Shown piece after piece: positions 50,601 to 63,240 of a stretch of 64,000 bases of DNA. The notes beneath the pieces were generated by a model. It was given only the letters and a program-made list of their open reading frames with translations, did no database searches and was not told the DNA's origin. Each line of letters opens with the position of its first letter. Position 1 is the first letter of the stretch. Source of the stretch: Rhynochetos jubatus (lineage: Eukaryota > Chordata > Aves > Eurypygiformes > Rhynochetidae); contig CM050649.1 in NCBI GenBank assembly GCA_027574665.1, positions 66,802,150-66,866,149 on the forward strand, in the 5' to 3' direction. Both the position numbers and the translations under genes were made by a program.

Positions 50601-53600
50601 TGTCATGGAAGAGTAACCAGAGGGATTAGGCCCACTGTGTTCAGTGAAACTGCCCGCACACACAATCGCTGTGTGCCCCAGTGGCTGCAGAACGTGAGAA
50701 AAGCAGGGCTTGTGTCACAACTGGAAAACTATACCGAAAATCCATCTTTGCGCATTGTGGTCTCTGCTGTGTTTGTTCCGAGCGTTTCAAATGCGACTCT
50801 GTCTATTTAATACACTCTTTCTTTGCAACCCTAGTCCGTTGAACTCCCCTACATAAAAACAGGCAGTTATGCACAGCCCTCCCATGGACACACTCGAAGG
50901 TCCTGAATAACCTACGGTTAGCGGGGATCTTTGCACCACACTGCTCTTGTTGTCCAGTTCTTCCTGTCTAACGTGGGAAAACATGCCTTATTTGTGGGGA
51001 AGGTCAGCGGTACCATTACGGGGATGAATTGAGCTGTGTCTCCTTGTAAATGCAGCTTGCTAACTTGTTCCCATGAACATCTGGGAAAGAAAACATCTAC
51101 AACAGGCTCCTACTTACAGTCCTTACAGTACTCGAGTGCTGTGATTGGTAACTGGTTTCTCAAGCACTGCAATTCTTCAATAAAGTTGATAAATGGTAGA
51201 GTATCAACGCACTTAATTCTGAGCTTCTGTCTCCAACCTCTTTGGGCACATCCTAGAATGGTGCTGGACGAACTCTGGACCTTTTTGCTAATGCATTCCT
51301 CCTCTCCCTGGCATTTTGTCTAAAAGCATCTTCAACTCCTATTCTGTTTTCATTTCTGCCTTTCTGGGACAGAACTGAACACCCTGGGAAGCAGAGAAGA
51401 AAACGCTGGATTCAACTCCTAGTCCTGCAACAGTTCAATGGGCTCCATTGGAGCAAGGGGAAGGTGGCATTGTGCCCCTGGGGAAAACACTTACTCAGAT
51501 CCCCTCTAAAACATTTTCCTTTCTAGTGAGACACTGTAACCCTTCTACTTTCCCGCAGATCCAGTTATGCGGTATTTCCAGGGGAAGCATGCCCTGGTCA
51601 TGGCAATCCCCCCCTTCAGTTGACACTGGAACTTCTGTCATTGAATGAGATGTAGCTGCATTTGTTCTTTCACATGTGAACTTCCACCTTCAATTTTAAA
51701 CTGGAATTTTTAAACTACTTATTATACATGCTGTGCACCAAAGCTCTCCGTGAGATACTGGTTTTGAACAAATCACTGCCATGAAGTCCATATTTGGGAG
51801 AGTTTTTTCAGAGGGAGGAAAGAAGAGGAGGACAAGTTGTGGGGTTTTTTTGCTTTCCATTAATATAGGGGGACAGAACCAATAAGGCCAGAAAAAGATT
51901 TCAGATTTAAAGAACACTTGCTAGCGCATGTGCCAGATGCTGATAGCTATATATAGCCACTCAAATGAGAATGACTGCAGAGAGTATCTTAGCCAGGCAA
52001 ATAGGAATTTGCCTGAGTAAGGCCAGGGCAATAATAAAAAAATAAAAAAAAAAAAGAAAGATTCAACACTTAATCTGTTGTGCATTACTTCTGCTGCAGA
52101 AGAAGTTGTGTAAGTAGTCCGTGAAGTGGAATAAGAACATGTCCTCATGATGACCTTATCTACATTTCACATAAACATGTTCCCAAATTTAACAGAACCA
52201 AATCTATCCTTTTGACCATTAGACTGCTAGTCACTCTTGAATACAACCTCAATTTCCTTGCTCCATAACCCTTAGAGAAGTAAGCAAAGGACAATAGATA
52301 AGGCTTCTTCAGCGTAATAAAAATAGCAGCATGCAGCCTATAAGATGAAATTAAAAAACGGAACTCAGATATAAAAAATATGATTTGACATCTTAGGTTT
52401 TTCTTATTGTCTCACTCATAACGAAATTTCAGTAAACAGAGGCACTTGGTATTCCTACCTCTTTTCCTCTGTATCCTGTTATCACATTTCCCTTCTATCA
52501 CATTTCCCTTCTATCCAGTACAGTAGGTTTTTACCTACAGCAATACAATTTCTAAGTAGTTCAAAATGTGAAATAGCAGTACTTGAGATGATGAGCTATC
52601 ATTTCTACAGAGCAGTATGATAATTTTGGAAGGACCGGGAGGTTGGGTATGGATTCTAATTAACACTGATGAACCTGGCTCCTAAAGATTAAATTCCCAA
52701 ATGAGTAACTGCTACCTTTCTACACACAGGTCTATCCAAGTTATTCTCATTAAAACAATTTAAAAAAAATTATAAACTTCAGTCTGTGTCAAGATATTGA
52801 AAGCTTTCCAAAACTGATTAAAAATATTAAATGAGATATTGAACTACATTAAAAATCAACCTTTTTCATGTATTGAAAAGTAATGGTCTATAATTTGTAT
52901 TCAAGTGATTTTATTTCCAGTGAATAATAATTGTACTGCAGCCAACTTTATGCCCTGTTTCTCTGAAACCCTCAAGGGAGCTACAGAAGAGGATTTTGTA
53001 TCCTACTGAAGACACACACACTTTGCATGACATAGCTTCTTATTCTTCAGTTCTTACAGGGAGGCTTAGCTTTGTTTCATAATGTGTTTATTTTTCCACT
53101 GATGGTTCCTTCAAACTGGTAAACACAAATGAAAGTGCATAGGTATTAGATATACTGATAGACTCTGGAGAGTACTATAAGCTAAATGCAAGTGCATGGA
53201 AGCAGAGGACTCAGCTTGAATGCATTAGTAAGTGGACTTGCAAATCAGGAGATTTATAACAATATATTCTTTTTTTCTGGTCTTCTCTGTGAAACCTGAA
53301 GCTGCCTGTAGCCACATGATTGTCAAAATAAAACTGAAATGTCACACAGAAGTGCTCATCACTTCATGTGCCCCTTAAAAGAAAAACCTCTTCTGCAGGA
53401 GTTGAGGAAATGGTCATTTCTTACCATTCACTTGTCTATGCCATCAGCTAGGCAGCTTCTCCTCTACCCCCTACTCCCCCATTTTTCCTCCTTTGTGTCT
53501 CATCTTGTATTTCACATTGTCGTGGTTTAACACATCTACACCCTCCACTCACATCCTGCTTCCCCTACTTGCATGTTCCCTCACAGCCTTCTGCAGTTCA

Positions 53601-53736
53601 GCTTTCAGTTCAGTTGAAAAAGTGGAAAAGTATAGCTTTTGGGCCATGGTATCACTACGAATGCATTTTAAGAGCCAAAAGTGGAAAAAAAATATGTGTA
53701 ATTGCAAAATTTGGCTTGCAGAAAGAAATCAAAGGC
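47663..53736. other. AFF3 intronic sequence, no recognised gene
   Basis: This is AT-rich DNA with an A17 run at 48743-48759 and another A-rich run near 52028-52056. Open frames reach 122 codons (50034-50402 minus) with no recognised domain. Confidence 0.45.
52481..52512 (+). repeat. Perfect tandem duplication of a 16-bp unit
   Basis: ATCACATTTCCCTTCT occurs twice head to tail with no mismatch, suggesting a recent replication-slippage duplication. Confidence 0.9.
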
Positions 53737-54155
53737 TATAAAAGTGTTACAGAGGGTGGTGATCAGTGGCACAAAGCCCTGTTGGAGGTCAGTCACTAGT
53801 GGTGTACCCCCACATTCAATACTGGGACCAATAACATTTAACATCTTCATTAATGGCCTGGATGGTGGGCCAGAGTGCACCCTCAGCAAGTTTGGAGATG
53901 ATACAAAATGGGGAGGAGTGGCTGATATGCCAGAGAGTCGTGCTGCATCCAGAGGGACCTCAACAGGCTGGAGAAATGGGCTGACAGCAACCTCATGACG
54001 TTCAACAGAGCAAAATGTAAAATTGTGAATATGGGGAGGAATAATCCCATAGCAGTAGAGGCTGGGGGCTGGCTGGCTGGAAATCAGCTCTGCAGAAAAG
54101 GACCTGAGTGATATGGTGGACAACAAACTGACCACGAACCTGTTGCCTGCATTAA
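53737..54155 (+). pseudogene. CR1 LINE ORF2 reverse transcriptase fragment
   Basis: The translated frame gives VVISGTKPCWRSVTSGVP, then LGPITFNIFINGLDGG, then CTLSKFGDDTKWGGVAD (catalytic FADD block present as FGDD at about 53891-53902). This is the CR1 RT palm in its usual order. A one-base frameshift near 53940 moves the homology to the next frame, which reads CIQRDLNRLEKWADSNLM and then KCKIVNMGRNNP, the normal CR1 continuation. Homology fades near 54155. It is truncated at both ends and inactive. Confidence 0.9.
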
Positions 54156-56994
54156 GCTCCCAGAGCACACTAACTGCCTTACCTAGCCCATCTCAGCCAC
54201 ACACCTTTTATTTTAGCAGACATCAAACTTCATCCCACCACCTGCACCCCAGATATGCTATCCCCAAGCTCTCTGCCCCTCTCCTGCTTCCCATATTTTC
54301 AAGGCTGCTCTTTGGCAGCTTTCTGCCACTCTCATTTCTGTTTCTATATAGCTTCCCAGACACTATAGTAGCCTACTGGGCAGTCTGCTTTCCCTCATGA
54401 TCAACCTATACGGCATCTTGACCCTTCTGGCCATCCCATGTCCAGTAGGGATACAAGGTCTTCCCTGACCATCACCTTTAGCCTCACCCTGAACAAGAGA
54501 GGCCTCATTTTGCCTGCAAATGTTCACACTACCATGACAGCTTTTGTGCTGAGAGCAGCTTAAAGCTTCTGTCTGTAATAGGGGACAGTGAACATTTGAT
54601 AAAAAGCAGAAGTTTTATGAGTTTGAAAGCAGAAATCTAAAAAAACGCATGGAAATTCTTACAAAACTGTACTAGATGTATGATACAAATAACAAGAATG
54701 GAAAAACATTTTGAAATAAAAAGAAATATGATTGAAAATTAACAGGAGGGTGGATTAGGCAACACTGACTGAAAAACTTTCAGTCTTGATCAACACTTCA
54801 CCCTGTAGCAATACCGGTGGGTTACCAATTTCATCTTGTGCCACTTGGGATGGAAAATGTTAGAACAAAGGAAATGTCAGGATAAAGGACAAAAAGCTTG
54901 GGCACTTTTATCATCAGTACTCTCAGACCTCCAACATGACATCTAAACCCTGTCTTTTATTAGCTCAACTCTCAAACCCCAACACGACCTATAGTAGCTA
55001 CTATTTTCTTCTGAGTAATATGTCCATCATTTTTTATAATCACTTAGCTCTTTTTTTAACCTACCAGACAATGTTTTTTGCCTGCTTCCTTCAACTTCAG
55101 CTAAATGTTTATATTATGCTGTCAAATAATATTTCAGAAACACTGAATGCCACACAGTGTGTGAGAAGGTGGCAAACACTTTAGTAGTACCTACCCTGCA
55201 GCAAACTCTCTCCTACCATAGCCTGCATTGTCATCCATACTTAAGAAGGTTAGTTTTAAAGGAATCTCAAATAATTCTACATGTCTAGAAACTGCAGTAT
55301 AAATTTACCCTTATGCATCGGTATGGATTACATACAACAAATGAAAGCTTTCTTTCCTGAGGTAGGCGAATTTGGAATGCAAATGGTAAAACCTGAATTT
55401 CAGACAAACAAATGATCGCCTATCAAAACTCCTTTCCAAACTAGTCCTTAGAGTATTGCATAGATGTGAAGGGGGAAAATTTGAAAGATCCAGACAATTG
55501 CCACAGGCAGCTTTAATTCTAACAAAGCTTCCCACTTGCAGATAGAAGCACAAGTCTGAAAGAGGTAATAACAGCAAATGGATATTAGTATCTGCCATTA
55601 CCTGATCTATCTGCACAATTACAGCAGCTTGTGAATGCTAAATTTGCTTATCAAATCTGGTTTAAGAGTCTAAAACAACTCCTTTTCAGGAACAACATAT
55701 CACCTCCATGTTGTTTGGAACTGATGGAACTTTAACTTAGAGAAAAACCACATGGGTACAATGCCTAAAAGAGCTGAGAAAAGTAATTGCTTCCAGAGAG
55801 ATTTCTTTCCCAAACTGATTCGAAGGGGGAATACAACAGTCAACTCCATTTCTGAAAAACAGGTATTAAGAGGCCAGAGAACGCCACCAAAAATTAGATT
55901 TTTCCTCTCCTTTAACAATGCCAGCAACAAAAATGTTAGGACTAAAAACATCTCAAGACACACCATAGCTGTCAAAGGAGAGTAAACAATCACTATCTCT
56001 GCACTAAGAAAGTCACAGTGATTCAGCCAAATAAAGTCGTTTAGTCCTATAAATACTATAAATTGCTTAAGTCATGGGAGCTCTACCAATTTGCACAAGA
56101 GGATGATGTGACCATCTCTGTATTGGCATACAGGCCTCTGCATACACCCAATTAAAAGAAACCTACCCTTCATTCTGTCAAAACGAACCACTTCTTCCCC
56201 ATCCAAAAAGCTCAAGCAGAAAACCACAGACTGTGTAAGTGACAAAGCAAGGTGTCCTACTGGCACAAACAGAATGCGAAATAAAAGAACATAAAATAAG
56301 TCCAAGTAGAAATCTTTCATATCTCCTGCTGATAACAGAAATGTTGTCTAGAAGCTTTTTCAGACATGTTCTCATACTTGTAGAGTGGCTGAGTTTCTAC
56401 AGATGGTGATTCTTTAGGAAGAAAACCTCAATCTTCTTAGAAATCAGTTTGAAACAGAAACAGATATTATGAACTAAAAGGGGAGTCTCATTGCTATATT
56501 CTCATCTATTCCACAGACCTCATATTGTTGAAGTAATTTATTTAGACCGTGAAACTACTTTGACATCATTGGGATGATGCAGAACTACTTGTGATTGCAA
56601 GCACTTCATTTAATCATTGCCAAAGAGAAAAAAGTCAACAAAAAATGAACAGTTAGAAGAGATACCCAAGCCTAGCAAAACAAATCTGAATTAAAATTAT
56701 CCAGACTTTATACGCGGACAATAAGGAAAAAAAGTCAGTGAAATATAACATACTGTTAGTGCCATTGTAGGAGATGTCATAGTTCTGAAGATTACAAGCA
56801 TTTGTAGTCTACTGAAAGCATTTCGCTGTTGAGATATCTTTACATTATTGAGAGGCGGATATTTGCAAAATAGTATATCAATGTTATTAAACGTGCAAAC
56901 TAATATATTAAACATGAGGCAGGTGCAATTTGCAGTTCTAAGACACCACCATCCACCCAAGGGAGGATGTCATAAAACGCATAAAAACACTTAC
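54156..56994. other. AFF3 intronic sequence directly downstream of the large exon
   Basis: The intron begins with a consensus gtaagt donor at 56994 (minus strand). About 54170-54500 is pyrimidine- and C-rich. No branch of another gene and no further AFF3 exon was found. Confidence 0.6.
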
Positions 56995-57801
56995 CTCTTC
57001 TTGCTTAGGAATGCTGAATTTGGCTATCTTTGACTTGGTCCTGGCCGAATCAGACTTGTTAGAAGGCACTCCCCTATATGACTTGGTCGTCTCTGCTGGT
57101 AACTTCAGCTTTGGAGACTCATCAGGAGCCTGGTCTTGACCATCCATTGGCCTTACATAAGCTGTCGGTTTCTGCTGAACCAGACTGGGCTTCGAAGCAA
57201 GAGAGGGCGGGAAGTTTTGGACACAGTGCCCGCCACCGTGCTTTGCTGGCCTCTCTTGCGCTTGAGCTCCTCCTTCTGAGCTACAACTGAGCTTTGCCGG
57301 CTGCTGCACTCGGTTAACGTTTTCTCCTAGTGTGGCCCTCAGTGAGCTTTGCTGGGAAGTGTTGGAGGAGGAGGAGGAGGAGGAGGTGGGACTCGATGCA
57401 TAGCGTTTTAGTTTCTCCATACTGGATTTTTGGTTCGTCAGTTTGAAGTCACCTTTGTGTGACTCCAGTGACCGGTGCCCATGCTTGCTGGTCCTCTGCT
57501 GACCATCTGAAGAGGCATTGTGGCCGGCCTTCTGCCAACCCATCGTGGTGCTTTTGCTCTGCTGGGCAGGTAGGGCTGCTGGTGTGGAAGAAGTAGTGCT
57601 GGAAATAGGAGGAGGCGGTGGCGGTCTCGAGTCTGCAACAAGATGTTCATCAGGCTTGGGGAGAGACGTCTGAGGAACCCCAGGTTTTGGAACCCCAACA
57701 AGGTGGCTCTGGTTTGATCGGTCAGTTAACAAGTCCTTCATTTCATCATAGTTTCCCAGCGTATTCTGGATGCGGTTCGAGAGCTCATCCCCTTTGTTAG
57801 T
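56995..57801 (-). CDS. AFF3: AFF3 (LAF4) large internal coding exon, 269 codons
   Basis: This exon continues the AFF3 frame directly from the exon at 63120-63240. The acceptor is TTTTGTTTTGCAG|ACT at 57801 and the donor is GAAGAG|gtaagt at 56995. Both ends are phase 0. Residues 1-25 ([20 protein letters not shown], then MKDLL) are the second half of the cyclin T1-binding segment of AFF proteins. Residues 29-45 ([17 protein letters not shown]) and 193-230, containing [15 protein letters not shown], are family-conserved and match AFF3 rather than AFF1, AFF2 or AFF4. A six-proline run is at residues 60-65. Residues 104-150 form a Lys/Ser-rich segment with seven serines encoded by a (GGA)n tract at 57364-57386; I do not recall it from human AFF3. 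The open frame runs on into intron at both ends (57802-57864 and 56938-56994), but those extensions do not look like AFF3 and lie outside the splice sites. The exon is intact, with no frameshift or stop. Confidence 0.96.
57364..57386. repeat. (GGA)n coding microsatellite in AFF3
   Basis: A GGA trinucleotide tract on the plus strand is read as seven TCC serine codons on the AFF3 strand (exon residues 140-146). Being in frame, length changes would alter only the serine run. Confidence 0.95.
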
Positions 57802-60800
57802 CTGCAAAACAAAAATCAAGTGTTCTTCAACAGTCAACATTAAGAAAAACAAAATTCCTTGCATGCTTCTGCTGAAATCCTTACTAAAGTAGGACTGCCT
57901 TATTCAGCAGCATCGTTGAGGGATGAAATCGAAAATCCTTATTGTCTCTGAAGACACTTGTCAACATCTTAAATCTACCCTGAACTGGGAAAGCTATAAA
58001 GGGCCTTAGAGTATATAAAAAAAGAAATCTATCACTGGTATCATGCTGTAGTTAAAGTATATTACCTGGAAACTAGAAAATTTATTATTGCAACTACACA
58101 GAATGGTTTGGATTAAATCTGACCATGATAAAACTTTTCCTATAGCCCAGTGCAAGCTCTCCTTCAGCCATGAATGAAAATATTGCATACCCAGTTTCCA
58201 CCACTGCCTGACTAAGTTTTCACATGGCATCGGGGAAGCCACACAACATCCAGTGTAAGCACTGAATGAACTCACCGGTCTAAGCCACCCAAATAATCTG
58301 AGGTGACTTGAAGACAGCTCATGGGATAATGGGAAAACTACAGATTGTTATGTCCCTTTGTTGGAAAGACTCTGACAGAATGCTCCCTCCAGTGCACTAT
58401 CCTCTTAAAAAAAAAAAAAATAGGTGAATGGATCCCTCAAATTCTTCACATTACTTTTGCTTGCTGTGTTCAGCAAGGGGAACACAGCCACCCTCCCTCC
58501 CCTTTAAGATTAATCATTGTCTTTAAAATCACCCACTTACTTTCCTGACTGAAAAGGCAGAAGCTCCACAAAGAAATAAAACAAGGAAATAAAACATATA
58601 GGAAAAGATTGAAAAATCTTGCTTTAAAAAGCCACGGTAAGGAAGAGGGTGTATCATTAGCATTTATGCAGCAGAGATTTTCCTGAACTCTGCCAAGATT
58701 CGGGTGTCTGATGTTCTTTGCTTTACATTTTCAGAGGAAGACAGTAATGAGCCAGTGGTGGTTTCCTTTCTCTCTTCCAGACATGGGGTCTGGATGGGAA
58801 AACTCCAATTGGCTTCAGAAGGCCAAGCTTTCATTTCACGACTCTCTTTCTCTTTGTTTTGGATGAAAACAGAAAGAAAGAGAAAGAAGGGAGTAAAGAG
58901 AGTGGAGAAGACCAACTAAAGTTATATAAAAAATATGAAAGATGTAGCAGCAACATCAGTTACTGTGGAAAATGGGATGTATTTTTGGTTTTAAACCTTC
59001 AAATAAAATTGAGTTCCTCCAAGAAGAACATAAGGGAAACTCCACTAGTTCCTAATCTTTTTTTTTTTTTAGAGTTTACTATAAAATAAACTGAGCCCAA
59101 GCAAAAATGCCCTGTAACTGAGGGCAGTGATTGACACATGCTAACTTTCAGAGGACTGCAGTGGAAAAATTCCTAAGTCACGCAGTAGAAGCAGTCCTGT
59201 CTTTCTTGAAACGTGCTCCCAAATTTCAAGGACACTGCCTTGTAACTATGTAAAATACATTACAGCTAGCTTTTGTAATGCATTTGTTACCTTGCATATA
59301 TATATATAATATATTGAAGGGAAGTGGGAAGGGAAAAACTCATGTGTTACATCCAAAATATTGCTTTGTTAACTTGGAATAAGATGGTTCAGCGACAACA
59401 GCCTGACTTTCTTTCTACATTTGCAGCTGTTGTTGTCACAAGGACAATAATTTGCTATGAAAAGAAATATGAAGCATTAATTCACAGACAGCAAGTGGAT
59501 TAAAAAAAGGGTGTTCCCATGCTTCACAGGAATCATATTGATGTTCTGAAGAAGAGGAAACTAGTAACGAGGCTTCACAAGCACCACATACATCTGAAAA
59601 GAAAGAAGACTGGAGATATACACGTATGTTTCCTGGGGTCAGTGAAACAGCTTCTACATTTGGGCATCTCCTTGATCAGCAGAATTATTTTCCGGAATGC
59701 ACAGATAATTTTGCTTTTACACAGTGGATCTCTTCTATGTTTCCAGTGGATCCTCCACCTTGTGTAGATACCTTATAGAGAGATACTTCTCCAGCTTCCC
59801 TCTGTGGAGGGTGATCTGCCCTTGGGCCAGCACCCAGTCTGATTCAGACAGCGTGTGCATGAGGTTTCCTTCCCTGCCAAGAGCATAATGACAAGGACCA
59901 CTAAATGGAACAGGGCACCTGACACCCACAAGTCTCCTACAACACAGATAGCTTGTGGGGCAGCTCTCCACCCAGCTGCCTCTGGGTACATGAATGTAAG
60001 AGGAAGTCCAATTCCTCTAATGGAAGGTCCATTCTTTCTGATGCCTGCTATTTGGGTGGGAAGGAAATAAAAGCCTGATTGCAGATTATCTGTAGACTAT
60101 CAGTAGCGCAGAAAAGTCATCAGATATTGTCTTCTATATGCATCTGATGTGAAGATCAGAGACACCTTGTATTGAGAGACCCCAGATAACCACAAGAATA
60201 ATTGCAGCAAACCCATCTTATGCCACTACCACAGCACACACCGACAACTGATTGGTGTTGTTTATTCCTTGTGGATACACCAGGGACAACTTGAGATGAG
60301 AAGATTTTGTGCTGAGATGACCTCATCCAGAAGAGTTCACCTACATCCTCTTGGGAACAAGATGGGATCTGAGGTAACTTGTTATGAGCTTTAGATGTAC
60401 CAGTTTGTCCCATTATTTGCTTTGAAATATTGGTCGCCTTGTTTAATCATTCACATAGGGAAAACACGATCACCAACTGAGTAAGTAGGAAAAGCATTCT
60501 GTGCAAACATTTCTAACTGGCAGTGTTCTGATATTCTTCTGCAATGGAAGATGAATCCATGCACTTGAAGACTGCAAGGTCCAAGACTTCTAAAAATAAA
60601 CCTGATGGTTTCACTAAGAAAGCTAGCTGGAAGGCTGTCAGGATTTTTTTCTTCATTAAAAATACTGACATGGTTAATGAGGCAAGGTACTCTGTCTAGG
60701 AAATATCCAGAATTAATTTCCTACTTTTTTACCCCCTCTAAAAGACATTTTAAGTAAAACATACTAGATTTCCAGTAATCCTCCATAAAGGGTTGCTATG

Positions 60801-63119
60801 GATACTCTGAACAGGGTAAGGGACAACACGAAGAGTCGGGATTTTTCAGAAAATCTTATGTTACAGGAGTAGTGATACATGTCAAGGTGAGAGAGGACAT
60901 AAGATTTAAGAGATTTCCAGTCAGCCTTTGATTTTCAGATATGGTCTTCTGAATGGCAAATCCTTTGGCTTTAGCTCATGTTTCTCAAGCTGTGCAGAGG
61001 AATACTGAATTTAATCAGAGCTTGCAGTGAATGTCTGTTGTAACTTCATTCCCCTCTGGAAACATCTAAAACTTGAACATGATCTTTAAAGACAGTAAGC
61101 GTGGGTTTCAGTTTTGTTTTCATGGAAGGGTTTCCTCTTCTGCTGTTAGCCTTTCTTCACAATAAAATCAATATTTCCAAGCCAGGGCTCTTCACCCCCA
61201 CACTGAAGGTTCACAAATGCTTAGATGAGTTCAGACAGCATGATGGTTCACTGCCAGTGTTGACATGACATTCAGAGTAGGTTTGATGAAACTGAAGGTT
61301 TGATGTCCAGTACTGTCAGAACGACTGGTCACCCCAAGCAGCTGTGACCATCACACCAACAGAGCTTTGAGTGGGTTATACTGCTGTCCTGGGCTTTGCC
61401 TTCCTCCAAGTTTCCTTGACAAAGCCAGATGTAGGATGAATTTCTGCAGACTTTACATGCATGTCCAAAATTGGGACATAGTATTTAAAACTAAGAAGCA
61501 TGGATGGAGCCATTATTCTAATCTCTCCATAGGATACCCACTCAGTATCCTCTCTGGTTCTAGAGACAGCAATGATTTTTCATCCACTCCTATTAAAGTT
61601 GAAAGAACTATACTGTGGTTGCATAGAAGTGCCTTCAGGCATCATAACTCTGAAAATACTGGTGTGTCTGCTGTACATGAAGTCTGTGCCATGACAGTCA
61701 GTACACTGGCACACAGGAAATAATCAAAGTGCACAAAATGTTCCAACTGTACCACTTTTATAAGTGATTTGAGCTTCAGTACTACCATCCTCAGGTACCA
61801 CAGACAAAATGGTTATCAGGCACATAGTAAAAGGACAGGTCCTTTTTGTGAGAGGTCTATTTGATTAGACCTAACAAATGGAAAATTATTAAGTCCCCAT
61901 TGCAGCAGAGACCTCAGAAAATGCCAAGACACAGGTGACTTAAGCTTTTCATGCTTTTTTCCATGGATTAGCCCTTGACTGGTCTCACTAGACCTTTTCA
62001 AGTAGAGCCTTGAGGAGTTCAAGACATTTGCCATAGTTTCTAAATGCCTTTGTAATTAATCTGAAATTCAGGCAGCTGCAGGTCACCTTCAAGGCAGACA
62101 GAGCTGCCTTCCATCAGGGGATCTGTTTTGAAAGTGGTAGATCTTTCTTTTTTATTGGGGACTAGAAACAAACAACAATCTGGAAGAACAGCAGGCTAAA
62201 AGCCGACCCTGGAACACAGGCAGAAACACGGAAGCACGGAAGTCAGATGCAGAAGCCAAGTGCCAGGTCTCTAGTAGGACTCCTGGAAAGAGGCATTAAA
62301 GCACCCAAAGCATCCAGGACAAATGATGCTGCGTGGAGGGAAAGGTTTCACAACGTGGTGATTGTAACAGCAACTTGGGCATTACTGGAAGGGCATGGTA
62401 AACGATACACAATGATGCTTTGATGCACACTGGCAAAGTGATTGGGTTAGCTGGGGGAGTGGAGGAACCCTCATGGTATACCTGGTCATGTTCACAAGGG
62501 CTTGGTTTGCGGGCTTCTGGAGGCAGCAGTTAGGTGAAGATCCTGCTTGACCCTTCTAACAGGGAGTGGGGAGAGATGGTTGTGCCTCATCATAGTACTC
62601 TTACCACGGGGGATAAAACAAGGAGTTCATTCTCATAAGTTACTTTTGCCTTTGGTGAGGGTAAAACCTGTCTAGCAGACAAACGTGGTTCATAATGCTC
62701 ATAGGGGGAAGAAAAAAGCAAACACCAAGATATTTCATTGCATTAACCTTGGCCAGAGCACAATGTTTACTGTATTGCTTGACCTTCACACACAATCCTA
62801 ACACAATTGTTTTCTTCTAAGTGTTGCAAAAATAGGGCACCGTCACCTTCACCTCCTAGTTTTAATTCCATCTCAAATACTGTTACGGTATTTATAGTTT
62901 TTTTCATTCTCATGTGCTGCTGAACATTGTAAGAAGCTTATTGTTATATATATTTAAAAAAAATCTGGTTCTCAACAAACATAAATGCTCTCTGCAAATT
63001 TGGTGAGGCTAGCACTTGTGGGAGGGTGCTGAAACCTGGACAATGCCTTCTGCAGGCTGTGTTTTTGTACTGTGGACTAATTAAATAAATAAAGAACCAC
63101 CCAGCTGGGAAGCATCTAC
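57802..63119 (-). other. AFF3 intron between the two coding exons (5,318 bp)
   Basis: The intron has gt at 63119-63118 and ag at 57803-57802 on the minus strand, and it interrupts the coding sequence between PYK and TNK in phase 0. It holds a poly-T run near 59058-59071 and a short TA microsatellite near 59296-59309. I see no convincing exon, LTR or CR1 in it. Several open frames of 60-118 codons occur on both strands, none with a recognisable domain. The part between about 59.5 and 62.1 kb is less AT-rich than its surroundings but I cannot assign it to a repeat family. Confidence 0.85.
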
Positions 63120-63240
63120 CTTGTATGGTTCACTGAAGAGGGAGTAACTCGCGTTAAACGTGCCATCCTCCTGCTGGGCCTCCTGATTTCTCCTTTCCCA
63201 TTCTTTCCTTCGCAGCACGTTTCTATCCGGCTCGTAGACA
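63120..63240 (-). CDS. AFF3: AFF3 (LAF4) internal coding exon, N-terminal homology region, first part
   Basis: This exon encodes 40 complete codons, running from [14 protein letters not shown] to YSLFSEPYK, plus one leading base that completes a codon begun in the previous exon. The protein is a scaffold of a super elongation complex-like assembly that recruits P-TEFb to RNA polymerase II in the nucleus. Seen here: on the minus strand the acceptor is TTTGCTGCAG just before 63240, and the donor is AAG|gtagat at 63120/63119. The first base, T, is the third base of the expected Cys codon (phase 2 entry), and the exon ends in phase 0, matching the phase-0 start of the next exon at 57801. The basic stretch [12 protein letters not shown] is shared by AFF1-4. 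The SEPYK end is the start of the segment that contacts cyclin T1 in AFF4. Residues closely follow mammalian AFF3 as I remember it. The start codon would be in an exon beyond 64000. Confidence 0.95.

Noticed and set aside
56938..57864. A single 308-codon open frame as an intronless gene
   Set aside because: Only the middle 269 codons resemble AFF3. The first 21 and last 18 codons read through exact splice acceptor and donor sites into intron.
59500..62060. Possible retroviral or gene relic in the AFF3 intron
   Set aside because: The base composition and phrase structure looked gene-like, but translations in all frames gave no recognisable domain and stops are frequent.
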